This document shows, in pieces, positions 20,987 through 27,825 of a stretch of 33,176 nucleotides of DNA. Below the pieces are notes generated by a model, which saw only the letters and a list, made by a program, of their open reading frames with translations, searched no databases and was not told the origin of the DNA. Position 1 is the first letter of the stretch; every line of letters begins with the position of its first letter. Origin of the DNA: an uncultured Prochlorococcus sp. (GTDB taxonomy: Bacteria > Cyanobacteriota > Cyanobacteriia > PCC-6307 > Cyanobiaceae). The DNA lies in the NCBI GenBank assembly GCA_902573565.1, contig CACGKI010000016.1:1-33176 (forward strand), written 5' to 3'. The translations under genes and the position numbers were made by a program.

Positions 20987-21481
20987 ATGAACGAATCTAA
21001 ATGTCCTGTCCCCAGAGAGCAACAACCCACAAATGAATTTATTGAGTTATCTAAATCCATCATTTTTTCTTGGCCAAAAACAAAAAAATCACTTATTTCT
21101 GTATTGACTAAATTTTGGCTAGTAAGTTTTGTTCTATTTCTTGTTATTTCGTCAGGAAGTATATATTTCAAGTCATCCCTATTAAAGTACATACTTTTAA
21201 GTTTTTTTAGTAGCTTATCAATACCTTTCTTGATTTCTATCAGATTATATCTAGGCTGGAATCATGTATTTAAGAGATTAACATCCGAAAAAGTTGAATA
21301 CGAAGAATCAGGCTGGTATGACGGTCAAGTATGGATAAAGCCATTAGTTTTAAAAGAAAAAGAATCACTTATTGCTTCAATTGAGGTAAAGCCAATTTTA
21401 AAAAATTTAATTCAAACTTTTTCTATTATCTTAGTTTTAGCTTTATCAGGAATTTTAGTTTTTCAATATGCCAATTTCTAA
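20987..21481 (+). CDS. DUF1230 / CGLD27-like membrane protein
   Basis: The preferred product is 164 residues from the ATG at 20987. It opens MNESKCPVPREQQPTNEF and contains SIIFSWP, the DUF1230 signature (CPVP-x-x-Q-x-P and FF-x-WP-like). Hydrophobic segments follow near residues 41-56, 63-86 and 136-160, with a cytosolic stretch containing SGWYDGQVW between them. The family is conserved in cyanobacteria and plastids; in plants the homologue CGLD27 has been linked to iron-deficiency adaptation. The molecular role here is unknown. Its stop codon abuts the ATG of the next gene (TAA followed directly by ATG at 21482). Confidence 0.82.
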   Translation: MNESKCPVPREQQPTNEFIELSKSIIFSWPKTKKSLISVLTKFWLVSFVLFLVISSGSIYFKSSLLKYILLSFFSSLSIPFLISIRLYLGWNHVFKRLTSEKVEYEESGWYDGQVWIKPLVLKEKESLIASIEVKPILKNLIQTFSIILVLALSGILVFQYANF

Positions 21482-22447
21482 ATGAGTTCAAACTTCAAAA
21501 ACCTATACACATCAAATAACCCTCCTTTACAAGCAACCTTAATGAGAGGATCTAATATTGAGTCCATCCACAAAATTCATGCTGTTATTTCTGACAAAAA
21601 AGGAAGGGTTTTAATGTGCGCAGGAAATCCAGAGTATAAAAGTTTTATTAGGTCAGCATTAAAACCTTTTCAAGCAATACCTTTTGTTAGTAGTGGGGCA
21701 GCATCAAAAATCAGTAATAATTCAAAATCAATTGCCCTAGCAAGCGGATCCCATAGTGGATCAAAACTTCATTCAAGGGAAGCTTTCAAAATATTATGGG
21801 AATATGATATTGACATCAATAATATGAAATGTCCAAAATCAAAAGTAAGTCCCTTAGAACATAACTGTTCTGGTAAGCATGCTGCTTTTTTAGCTACATG
21901 CAAAAAAATGAATTGGCCATTGGATAATTACTTAAAGGGGGATCATCCGCTGCAGATAGAAATATTCAGACTTGTTTCTGAATTGCTTGAAATCCCAATA
22001 TCTGATATAAAACCAGAACGTGATGATTGTGGAGCCCCAACTCTTTATTTAAAACTTTTAGAAATGTCAAAGTTATATTCACTTCTAAGCAGTTCTGAAA
22101 ATGCTGAATTAGAACAGATCAGCAGAGCAATGACAACTAACCCAATAATGATTAGTGATAACAATAAGTTTGATACTGAAATAATTAAGGCTTCTCATGG
22201 ACAAGTTATAGGTAAAGGTGGTGCCGAGGGGATACAGTGTCTATGTAAAATAAATGAAGGTATAGGGCTGGCTTTAAAGGTAGAAGATGGTTCAAAAAGA
22301 GCCAAACATGCCGTTAGTCTTCATTTACTAAAACAATTGGAGTGGATTTCTGACTTGAGAATTCAAGACATTGAAGATAAAGTATTTAATTTTGCCGAAG
22401 GAGTGCGAATTGAAGTTAAAGGTCAATTAAAATTCCAAGAATCTTAA
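21482..22447 (+). CDS. Asparaginase II family protein (L-asparaginase, cyanobacterial type)
   Basis: This 321-residue protein has the asparaginase II (PF06089) signatures: RSALKPFQAIPF (57-68), ALASGSHSG (85-93), LEHNCSGKHAAFL (125-137), DDCGAPTLYLKL, KASHGQVIGKGGAEG and GIGLALKVEDGSKRA near the C-terminus. The predicted reaction is asparagine to aspartate plus ammonia, but few members have been tested biochemically. The gene begins immediately after the DUF1230 stop and is the last protein gene before the initiator tRNA, 45 bases downstream. No signal peptide is visible. Confidence 0.88.
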   Translation: MSSNFKNLYTSNNPPLQATLMRGSNIESIHKIHAVISDKKGRVLMCAGNPEYKSFIRSALKPFQAIPFVSSGAASKISNNSKSIALASGSHSGSKLHSREAFKILWEYDIDINNMKCPKSKVSPLEHNCSGKHAAFLATCKKMNWPLDNYLKGDHPLQIEIFRLVSELLEIPISDIKPERDDCGAPTLYLKLLEMSKLYSLLSSSENAELEQISRAMTTNPIMISDNNKFDTEIIKASHGQVIGKGGAEGIQCLCKINEGIGLALKVEDGSKRAKHAVSLHLLKQLEWISDLRIQDIEDKVFNFAEGVRIEVKGQLKFQES

Positions 22448-22492
22448 ATATATAGGAAAAATAACCCTTTCAGATGTATGCTATGTATATGT

Positions 22493-22569
<77 letters not shown>

Positions 22570-22576
22570 ATGATAC

Positions 22577-22599
22577 AGCCTCCTTTTGGAGGCTTTTTT
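22577..22599 (+). terminator. Rho-independent terminator of the tRNA
   Basis: GCCTCC at 22578-22583 pairs with GGAGGC at 22588-22593 around a TTTT loop, with an extra A-T pair at the base, followed by six T residues (22594-22599). It lies eight bases after the tRNA CCA end and should stop the transcript that includes tRNA-fMet. Confidence 0.9.
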
Positions 22600-22621
22600 A
22601 TTGCAAATACAAGGCTTTTAA

Positions 22622-22891
22622 GTATCAGAGATAACTTTACTTGCTGCAATTCCTATTAAAAAAGGATTAATTGATAATTCTGCAAATAAACAAGCAATAA
22701 CCACTTATGACCTGAGACATACTTATGCAATACGCCTAGCAACTGATCCTAGATGTTCTCATATATCTATAAAGGAAGCTGCTCAAGCTATGGGACATGA
22801 TGTGGTTACACATAAAAAGCATTATCAATATTGAATTAGTAGTGAAGAAAAGAAAAAACAAATAATGTTTTCCACTTCAATACCTGATTAA
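22622..22891 (+). pseudogene. Tyrosine recombinase (integrase) C-terminal remnant with in-frame TGA
   Basis: One frame stays readable for 89 codons after an upstream TAA, with no start codon. It contains TYDLRHTYAIRL (box II, normally HxxR, here YDLR), then IKEAAQAMGHDVVTHKKHYQYW-like sequence. The AMGH and HKKHY parts correspond to the conserved LGH and the catalytic Tyr of phage-type integrases. A TGA at 22832-22834 interrupts the frame just after HYQY, and family-like sequence (ISSEEKKKQ) continues to a TAA at 22889-22891. The N-terminal arm-binding domain and the first catalytic Arg are absent. Position just 3' of a tRNA fits an integrated element that has decayed. TGA could be a W-to-stop change (TGG to TGA). 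Confidence 0.82.
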
Positions 22892-22924
22892 AATTAATAC
22901 AGGTTATTAGGACATAAATTTTAA

Positions 22925-23056
22925 ATGTACTGTACTTTTATTGAAGCTAGTAAACTTCTGGGTTACAAATCTCGAAGTACTCTATACCGGCTAAAAGAAA
23001 AAGGTTTATTAGACGATTATTTAGAAGAAATTGAAGGAAAAACTTACCTTCTTTAG
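22925..23056 (+). CDS. Small helix-turn-helix ORF beside the integrase remnant, possibly truncated
   Basis: An ATG frame of 43 residues reads MYCTFIEASKLLGYKSRSTLYRLKEKGLL and ends EGKTYLL. The pattern EASKLLGYKSRSTLYRLKEKGLL has the look of a helix-turn-helix DNA-binding segment, similar to excisionase or MerR-like domains. A control gene of this sort next to an integrase is common in integrative elements. The protein stops soon after the helix-turn-helix, where I would expect further residues, so it may be truncated by mutation. No sequence family can be named with certainty. Confidence 0.5.
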   Translation: MYCTFIEASKLLGYKSRSTLYRLKEKGLLDDYLEEIEGKTYLL

Positions 23057-23202
23057 ATATTAAATTAAAATTTTCTCCAATAATTTCGCTGAGATCATGG
23101 TCAACATTTTTTAATATAAAAATTTTTTATCATTTATCGCTTTAGAAATACCCCTATGAAAAAATTTACCTTTATATTTTTTTTCCAAAAAATAATTCTC
23201 CT

Positions 23203-23292
23203 TTATTTCTCATCATGTTCGATATAATCAGTTGAATTAACGCCAAAAGGTAAAACTATAGCAGCTAGCAGTGGGATTAGTAAGTTTTTCAT
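23203..23292 (-). CDS. Possible 29-residue secreted mini-protein
   Basis: An ATG frame opposite to the surrounding remnants encodes MKNLLIPLLAAIVLPFGVNS followed by nine polar residues. The Lys-Asn start, leucine/alanine-rich core and small-residue end form a textbook signal peptide. Signal peptides of this wording begin many short Prochlorococcus proteins. The mature part is only about ten residues, so it may be a gene whose 3' portion has been lost, or a bare relic. No ribosome-binding site is obvious. Confidence 0.4.
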   Translation of the reverse strand: MKNLLIPLLAAIVLPFGVNSTDYIEHDEK

Positions 23293-23387
23293 TAATTAAA
23301 AAAGATATCCGAAAACTGCAGGATTTATATCTTTCAAAAGAGATATTTTGTGAACTTGTTAGAGATCCTTTTGCATGTAAAATTTAA
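23271..23387 (+). pseudogene. Short coding-like fragment, product unknown
   Basis: A 38-residue frame from a GTG at 23271 contains IKKDIRKLQDLYLSKEIFCELVRDPFACKI. The C-terminal half has a natural amphipathic helical pattern and resembles the ends of small Prochlorococcus proteins with CELV-x-DP-x-AC. It overlaps the antisense mini-protein by 22 bases, so both cannot be under full selection. I treat it as a remnant, with low confidence. Confidence 0.25.
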
Positions 23388-23612
23388 AATCAATTCTTAC
23401 TACTAGACCAATAAGGATAAAGAAAATGCCTAAGTAAGAGTTTAAAGATAGATCCAAAATATTTAATAAAGTTCTTTAAAGAATTCTAGCTTATATATCA
23501 ATCCGAATAAATAGCATAATAAAAAACTTTTTAAACATTTAAGAAAATCAAGCATTTTTTGATTAAATAAGCAACGTATAAAGTAGAGTGTCATTCATAT
23601 AATTTAGGATAA

Positions 23613-23759
23613 ATGCAAAATTTATTTCAGCGTGATCTTGGTTCTAGCTTGCTATCAATAGCTGTAATTTTAGGGTGGTTAGGACTTTTTTTTGTTTTCT
23701 TGAGAATAATAACAATTGGAATAAAAAGAATCCTTGAAGCGATATTCAAAAAATCTTAA
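23613..23759 (+). CDS. Small single-pass membrane protein
   Basis: An ATG frame of 48 residues opens MQNLFQRDLGSSLLSIAVIL and has one hydrophobic segment of about 20 residues (WLGLFFVFLRII) followed by a basic tail (KRILEAIFKKS). The order polar, membrane, positive inside is that of an authentic small membrane protein. It marks the return to gene-like sequence after the recombinase scar and is 72 bases before the DUF2862 gene. Family not recognised. Confidence 0.6.
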   Translation: MQNLFQRDLGSSLLSIAVILGWLGLFFVFLRIITIGIKRILEAIFKKS

Positions 23760-23831
23760 TTATTGAAATAAATCAATTATCTTATATAAGTCACATAATT
23801 CCTTTGCCAATAAGTATAATAACCTATAAAA

Positions 23832-24221
23832 ATGTCAATTTTAGAAAAGGCTAACATAGGTAATTCAGTTAGAGTAAATTTAGAACTTTCAAAGGATAGA
23901 CTTACTAAAGAAGTTATTGAAGCTATAAATATTTCTTCAGTGGGTAAGATAAGTGATTTTAAAATAACTGATGGTAAAGGTATAGGAGTAGTTTTGCAAT
24001 TATCCAATGGGAAAGAACAATGGTTTTTTGAAGATGAAATTGATCTACTTGACGAAAAAGGCAATGTGATAAAAAAAATTAATGATGCAAAAGTGAATAA
24101 TAAATTGACATTTAATTTCTTAAGAGAATTAAATTATGAAAATAAAAATAAAATAAGCGAGTTAGTTAATCCAATTAACTTTTTTCTATGGCTAGTAGTA
24201 TCATTTAAAGATATTTTTTAA
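23832..24221 (+). CDS. DUF2862-domain protein with C-terminal hydrophobic segment
   Basis: This 129-residue protein contains a small beta-rich domain: IGNSVRVNLELSKDRLTKEVIEAI, then GKISDFKITDGKGIGVVLQLSNGKEQWFFEDEIDLLD. The pattern V-G-x-I-x-D-F-K-x-x-D-G-x-G-I-G-V-V-V-Q and WFFEDE is characteristic of DUF2862, a cyanobacterial family of unknown role. The C-terminal 40 residues add a helical stretch ending in NPINFFLWLVVSFKDIF, which may contact a membrane. The ATG at 23832 begins MSILEKANIG. Confidence 0.75.
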   Translation: MSILEKANIGNSVRVNLELSKDRLTKEVIEAINISSVGKISDFKITDGKGIGVVLQLSNGKEQWFFEDEIDLLDEKGNVIKKINDAKVNNKLTFNFLRELNYENKNKISELVNPINFFLWLVVSFKDIF

Positions 24222-24292
24222 AACATTAGAAATTTTCAAATATATAAATAATCTAAAAATTAAAATAAAAACTTTAAAAAATTTATAATGAA

Positions 24293-25288
24293 ATGTTAAA
24301 AAATATTATTGAAGTAAAAAATCTATCTAAGTCATTCGATATTTCTTCCAAAGAACCAGGCTTAAAAGGAACCATTAAACATTTTTTTAAAAGAAAAACA
24401 AAAAGTTTAAAAGTTATAAAAGATATAAGTTTTGAAATCAAAGAAGGTGAGATTGTAGGTTTTCTTGGTGCTAATGGAGCTGGAAAAACGACGATTTTAA
24501 AAATGCTTTGTGGATTAATTTATCCAAGTGAAGGTTCAATTTTTGTTTCAGGCAACTTACCGTTCAGAAGAAAAGAAAATTTCCTAAAGAATATCACCCT
24601 AATAATGGGGCAAAAACAGCAACTTATTTGGGATCTTCCGCCAATTGAATCATTTTATTTGAATGCATCAATATATGACTTAGATAAGTTCGAAGCAAAA
24701 AAAAGAATAAAAAAATTATCAGAAATGCTTGAAATAGAAGATGAGTTATTCATACCAGTTAGAAAACTATCACTTGGTCAGCGTATGAAGTCAGAGTTAC
24801 TAGCAGCTTTGATACATGAACCAAAAATATTATTTTTAGACGAGCCTACCCTTGGTTTAGATATTAATGCACAAAGAAATTTAAGAAAATTCCTAGAAAA
24901 ATATAATAAGGAAACTAATGCAACAATATGCCTAACGAGCCATTACATGAAAGATATAACATCTCTATGCAAGAGGGTTATATGTGTTCACAATGGAAGC
25001 ATCTCATATGATGGGAAACTTAATTTATTATTAAAAAAGCTATCGCCCGTGAAGGAAATATTAATAGTTTGTAAATCTGAAAAAGATGCCAATCAATTAG
25101 AAAATTCAGGTTTTAATGTTAAAAATAAATCAAAGAACGAAATCACAATAAAAGTTGAAAATCACTCCATTACTTCTTCATTGAAAACCATCCTAAATAA
25201 TTTTGATATTGAAGATCTTTTCATAAATGAACCACCTATAGATGAAATTATTGGAAAAATATTAATTAAAAAAGATCATAATGTCTAA
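24293..25288 (+). CDS. ABC-2 type transporter, ATP-binding subunit (COG4586-like)
   Basis: This 331-residue ATPase powers a three-gene exporter. Walker A is GANGAGKTT (59-67), the signature is LSLGQRMKSELLAAL (about 159-173), and Walker B is ILFLDEPTLGLD. A long C-terminal extension (about 230-331) is typical of the COG4586 group. The RMKSELLAAL version of the signature, with KSE, separates this group from ordinary NatA/DrrA proteins. It overlaps the first permease by eight bases. The cargo is unknown. The start ATG at 24293 is 71 bases after the DUF2862 stop, with no strong ribosome-binding site. Confidence 0.9.
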   Translation: MLKNIIEVKNLSKSFDISSKEPGLKGTIKHFFKRKTKSLKVIKDISFEIKEGEIVGFLGANGAGKTTILKMLCGLIYPSEGSIFVSGNLPFRRKENFLKNITLIMGQKQQLIWDLPPIESFYLNASIYDLDKFEAKKRIKKLSEMLEIEDELFIPVRKLSLGQRMKSELLAALIHEPKILFLDEPTLGLDINAQRNLRKFLEKYNKETNATICLTSHYMKDITSLCKRVICVHNGSISYDGKLNLLLKKLSPVKEILIVCKSEKDANQLENSGFNVKNKSKNEITIKVENHSITSSLKTILNNFDIEDLFINEPPIDEIIGKILIKKDHNV

Positions 25289-26072
25289 TTTGACTAATCA
25301 AAAAATATTCACTTTATTAAAAGTTCAATATTCAAACATGTTGGAATACAGGGTTGAGATTGCACTATGGGCAATATCTGGGATAATCCCTTTTTTCATG
25401 TTAAATATTTGGACGAACAATAACCTTAATGAATCTATAAATATTAGTGATGTGATGCTCTCTCGCTATTTTTTATGTGCTTTTTTTGTGAGACAGTTTT
25501 CTGTAGTTTGGGTTGTATTTAGTTTTGAAGAAGATTCTCTTATGGGTAAAGTATCTCCTTATTTAATTCAACCTTTAAATCCATTTCTAAGGTATTTTGC
25601 TCAACATGTTGCAGAACAAATAACAAGATTTCCTTTTGCATTAATAATCGCATTTATCTTTTTTATTCTTAATCCAGAAACTATATGGATTCCAAATTTA
25701 AGTATTCTATTCTTATCAATAATTTCTACTTTCTTATCTTTCTTAATTCAATTTTTAATTCAATCAATAGTTGCATGTCTATGTTTCTGGACAGAAAAAG
25801 CATCCTCAATTGAAAGGTTATTATTTATCCCAACTTTATTTCTCTCAGGGCTTTTAGCTCCAATAGTTTCATTTCCAGAAAGTGTTAAATCTTGGATTTA
25901 TTTTACTCCTTTTCCATATCTAATCGATTTCCCAGCAAACTTACTATCAGGAAATCATACAAATATTACTGGAGGTTTAAGTATGCAAATTCTATGGATT
26001 GTTTTACTTTTCCCAATATTTAAAAAAATATGGTCTGCAGGAACGAAAAAATATACCGCTATGGGATCATGA
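25281..26072 (+). CDS. ABC-2 type permease subunit (COG4587-like)
   Basis: A 263-residue protein with about six hydrophobic segments (near residues 25-42, 63-80, 113-131, 138-170, 178-196 and 235-250). It contains LGLL-free permease loops such as SPYLIQPLNPFLRYFAQHVAEQ, a hallmark of the DUF990/COG4587 permeases that pair with COG4586 ATPases and COG3694 permeases. Its ATG lies eight bases inside the ATPase gene, and its stop overlaps the ATG of the next permease (ATGA at 26069-26072), so all three are translated together. Confidence 0.85.
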   Translation: MSNLTNQKIFTLLKVQYSNMLEYRVEIALWAISGIIPFFMLNIWTNNNLNESINISDVMLSRYFLCAFFVRQFSVVWVVFSFEEDSLMGKVSPYLIQPLNPFLRYFAQHVAEQITRFPFALIIAFIFFILNPETIWIPNLSILFLSIISTFLSFLIQFLIQSIVACLCFWTEKASSIERLLFIPTLFLSGLLAPIVSFPESVKSWIYFTPFPYLIDFPANLLSGNHTNITGGLSMQILWIVLLFPIFKKIWSAGTKKYTAMGS

Positions 26073-26863
26073 ACTTAATAAGATATTTAAAAGTTTATAC
26101 GAAATTTTTACATACTTCTTTAGCTTCTGAACTAGAGTATAAAACTAATATACTTATTGATTTAATTACTGCAATTTTAAGTTTATTAGGCAGTATTTTT
26201 TTACTATATATTTTCTTTCAAAATAATGAGAGTATTGGAGGTTGGGAATTCAAACAGGCACTTATAATTCAAGGAATTTATACAATTTTGAATGGAATAA
26301 CTAATACATGGTTCAATCCAAATCTCACAGAAATAGTTAAACACATAAGGGAAGGTACCTTAGATTTCGTGCTCTTGAAACCTATTGATAGTCAATTTTT
26401 TATCTCCTTAAAAAAAATAACACCGTCCGGTTTTTTAGAAATCATTCTTGGATTTTGCTTATTGTTATACTGCATTAAAATTAATCAAATAAAAATACAT
26501 TTAAGCTTTCTGACTCTATCTTTGATTACTATTATTTGCTCGATTTGTATTTTATATAGCTTATGGTTTTTCATTTCTACAACTACTATTTGGTTTGTTA
26601 AGACATGGAATGCAACAGAAGTATTAAGGTCGTTCCTTTACATTGGAAGATTTCCCTTGAATTCATTTTCATTTTCTCTAAGAATATTTTTTAGTGTGTT
26701 CATTCCTATAGCATTTATAACTACTATCCCTTCTGAAGTTTTTCTGGGCATTTCTCAAACATGGAAAATACTACTGGAAGTTATTGTTGCTATGGTATTT
26801 CTATTTACTTCTAGAAAGTTCTGGTTATTTGCATTGAAATTCTATTCATCAGCTTCTAGTTAA
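26069..26863 (+). CDS. Second ABC-2 type permease subunit (COG3694-like)
   Basis: The product is 264 residues from the ATG at 26069, which overlaps the previous stop by four bases. A longer reading starting at 26030 is rejected because it overlaps the upstream permease by 43 bases. Several membrane segments are visible, and the first soluble loop contains VKHIREGTLDFVLLKPIDSQFFISL, the ABC2_membrane_6 signature (REG-x-LDF-x-L-x-KP). It completes a heteromeric exporter with the two upstream genes. The convergent small genes begin three bases later. Confidence 0.87.
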   Translation: MNLIRYLKVYTKFLHTSLASELEYKTNILIDLITAILSLLGSIFLLYIFFQNNESIGGWEFKQALIIQGIYTILNGITNTWFNPNLTEIVKHIREGTLDFVLLKPIDSQFFISLKKITPSGFLEIILGFCLLLYCIKINQIKIHLSFLTLSLITIICSICILYSLWFFISTTTIWFVKTWNATEVLRSFLYIGRFPLNSFSFSLRIFFSVFIPIAFITTIPSEVFLGISQTWKILLEVIVAMVFLFTSRKFWLFALKFYSSASS

Positions 26864-26866
26864 ATC

Positions 26867-27133
26867 TTATTTAAAAAATTCCCTACAAAATTCCCAAATT
26901 TTTTGTTTACCTTTTAAATTAGTAAGTTTCGATAAATTTTTAAAATTAGATTTAGATTTTTTAACAGATAAAAGCCTACAATTGTATTCAATTTGATAAT
27001 GTCTTGAAATTATTCTTATTTTCCATGCAACATCACAAAATATGATAATCAGCGCGAGACTAATAATACTTCTAAAAACATGCCCAAATAAGTTGAAATG
27101 ATTTTCATTTTCAGTTTTTAATTCAAATTTCAT
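26867..27133 (-). CDS. Hypothetical protein with one membrane segment
   Basis: Not recognised. The 88-residue product has a polar N-terminus (MKFELKTENENH), a hydrophobic stretch (about 23-38), and a basic C-terminal half (KKSKSNFKNLSKLTNLKGKQK). Its ATG overlaps the stop of the next gene upstream (TAATG arrangement at 27133), so the two form a coupled leftward pair. The end is three bases from the convergent permease stop. Codon use is like the neighbours. Confidence 0.6.
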   Translation of the reverse strand: MKFELKTENENHFNLFGHVFRSIISLALIIIFCDVAWKIRIISRHYQIEYNCRLLSVKKSKSNFKNLSKLTNLKGKQKIWEFCREFFK

Positions 27134-27360
27134 TAATTAACTATATGCTGAGGGCACTTAATTGCTGCAATAGCAATAGCGGTAACTTTGAAATTATCTG
27201 ACTTTTCTATAACCTTTTTAACCTCTAATGGTCCAAATTTATTACTAGCATCGCTGTATGAAAGAAGTAACGATTTATAGTTATCATGGCCTAGATCTCT
27301 ATATTCGCAAAAATTATTTCCAACATAGTTCAAAAGAGTTAGTAATGTTAATTCAATCAT
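27133..27360 (-). CDS. Hypothetical small soluble protein
   Basis: Not recognised. The 75-residue product reads MIELTLLTLLNYVGNNFCEYRDLGHDNYKSLLLSY and later VKKVIEKSDNFKVTAIAIAAIKCPQHIVN. No membrane segment of full length or catalytic motif is visible. The weakly hydrophobic start could be a short signal or helix. It is the first gene of the two-gene pair with 26867-27133 and begins at an ATG at 27360. Confidence 0.6.
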   Translation of the reverse strand: MIELTLLTLLNYVGNNFCEYRDLGHDNYKSLLLSYSDASNKFGPLEVKKVIEKSDNFKVTAIAIAAIKCPQHIVN

Positions 27361-27459
27361 TAAAACTTTTTAATTAACATATTCATACGAATAATACAAT
27401 CTGTGGAATTTTAAACAAGTTTAATTACTAAAAACATTTGGAATCATCAAATAAGAAAT

Positions 27460-27552
27460 TTGCTAATAAGGTTTAAAACTAGAAAATTACGCCAGAATTT
27501 CAAGACCAAAACTAAAAAAAATACTAAAGCACTACCTGTAGCGTCTATTTAG
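27460..27552 (+). CDS. Possible 30-residue highly basic mini-protein
   Basis: A TTG-started frame encodes MLIRFKTRKLRQNFKTKTKK followed by ten residues ending ALPVASI. Eleven of the first 20 residues are Lys or Arg, and the sequence is not low-complexity homopolymer, so it could be a tiny nucleic-acid-binding protein or ribosomal-type peptide. The start codon is weak and no homologue can be named. It sits in a 465-base gene gap, upstream of a candidate small RNA and its terminator. Confidence 0.3.
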   Translation: MLIRFKTRKLRQNFKTKTKKNTKALPVASI

Positions 27553-27566
27553 TACAAAGTTTGCAC

Positions 27567-27656
27567 TATAGATAGGGGGTTGCATTTTTTAAGAAATTGG
27601 TTTAAAAATAAGGTTCCCCATCACCTGGCCTCATGCATGTGAGGTCTTTTTTTTTT
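27567..27656 (+). ncRNA. Candidate small RNA or short transcript with its own promoter and terminator
   Basis: A TATAGA box at 27567-27572 could begin a transcript near 27578 (GGGGTTGC). The transcript would be about 80 bases and end in the strong terminator at 27627-27656. Between them is a mostly unstructured stretch containing AGGTTCCCCATCACC. No RNA family could be identified; known Prochlorococcus Yfr RNAs cannot be ruled out. The -35 region is not convincing. If the promoter is wrong, the terminator would serve the mini-protein frame or the upstream region. Confidence 0.4.
27627..27656 (+). terminator. Strong rho-independent terminator
   Basis: GGCCTCA at 27627-27633 pairs with TGAGGTC at 27640-27646 (seven pairs including one G-T) around a six-base loop, followed by ten T residues (27647-27656). 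On the + strand it ends whatever is transcribed from the 27361-27626 region. The next gene (27826-28638) lies on the - strand and ends downstream, so this is not its terminator. From 27657 to 27825 I see nothing else. Confidence 0.85.
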
Positions 27657-27825
27657 ACTTTTTATCAAATAGGATTTCAATTTAATTTAATTTTTACATA
27701 AAGAGTAATTTATTAAAATCAAAAATTAGCAAATAAATTGCAAATCAATTTACCTTTATTAAGATGCTATTGCTGTTTTAGGTCTTTTTATGAATACAAC
27801 ATACTGATATTCACGATGAATTTAT

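Larger units (their letters stand above)
22570..23612. mobile_element. Decayed integrative element (recombinase scar) at the tRNA-fMet 3' end
   Basis: This 1.04 kb stretch has no intact gene longer than 45 codons, in a genome region otherwise packed with genes. It begins right after an initiator tRNA and holds a tyrosine recombinase remnant, a small helix-turn-helix ORF and several tiny or broken ORFs. Sequence 3388 bases or so into the stretch's neighbours returns to ordinary genes at 23613. Phages, satellites and tycheposons of Prochlorococcus are known to integrate at tRNA 3' ends by tyrosine recombinases. I found no clear duplicate of the tRNA 3' end that could serve as the distal attachment site, so the right boundary is a guess. 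The bases 23388-23612 hold nothing I can name. Confidence 0.6.

Noticed and set aside
22966..22980. Partial match of CAAATCTC to the tRNA T arm, as a possible second attachment site
   Set aside because: Only eight bases match, and they sit inside the helix-turn-helix ORF; a real attachment repeat should be longer and end with the tRNA 3' end.
23474..23488. TTCTTTAAAGAA palindrome in the gene-free stretch, with a similar sequence near 30185
   Set aside because: AT-rich 12-base palindromes arise often by chance in 70% A+T sequence; there is no array or spacing pattern to support an operator.
26030..26068. Longer start for the second ABC-2 permease
   Set aside because: It would overlap the upstream permease by 43 bases; the ATG overlapping the stop by four bases is the common arrangement.
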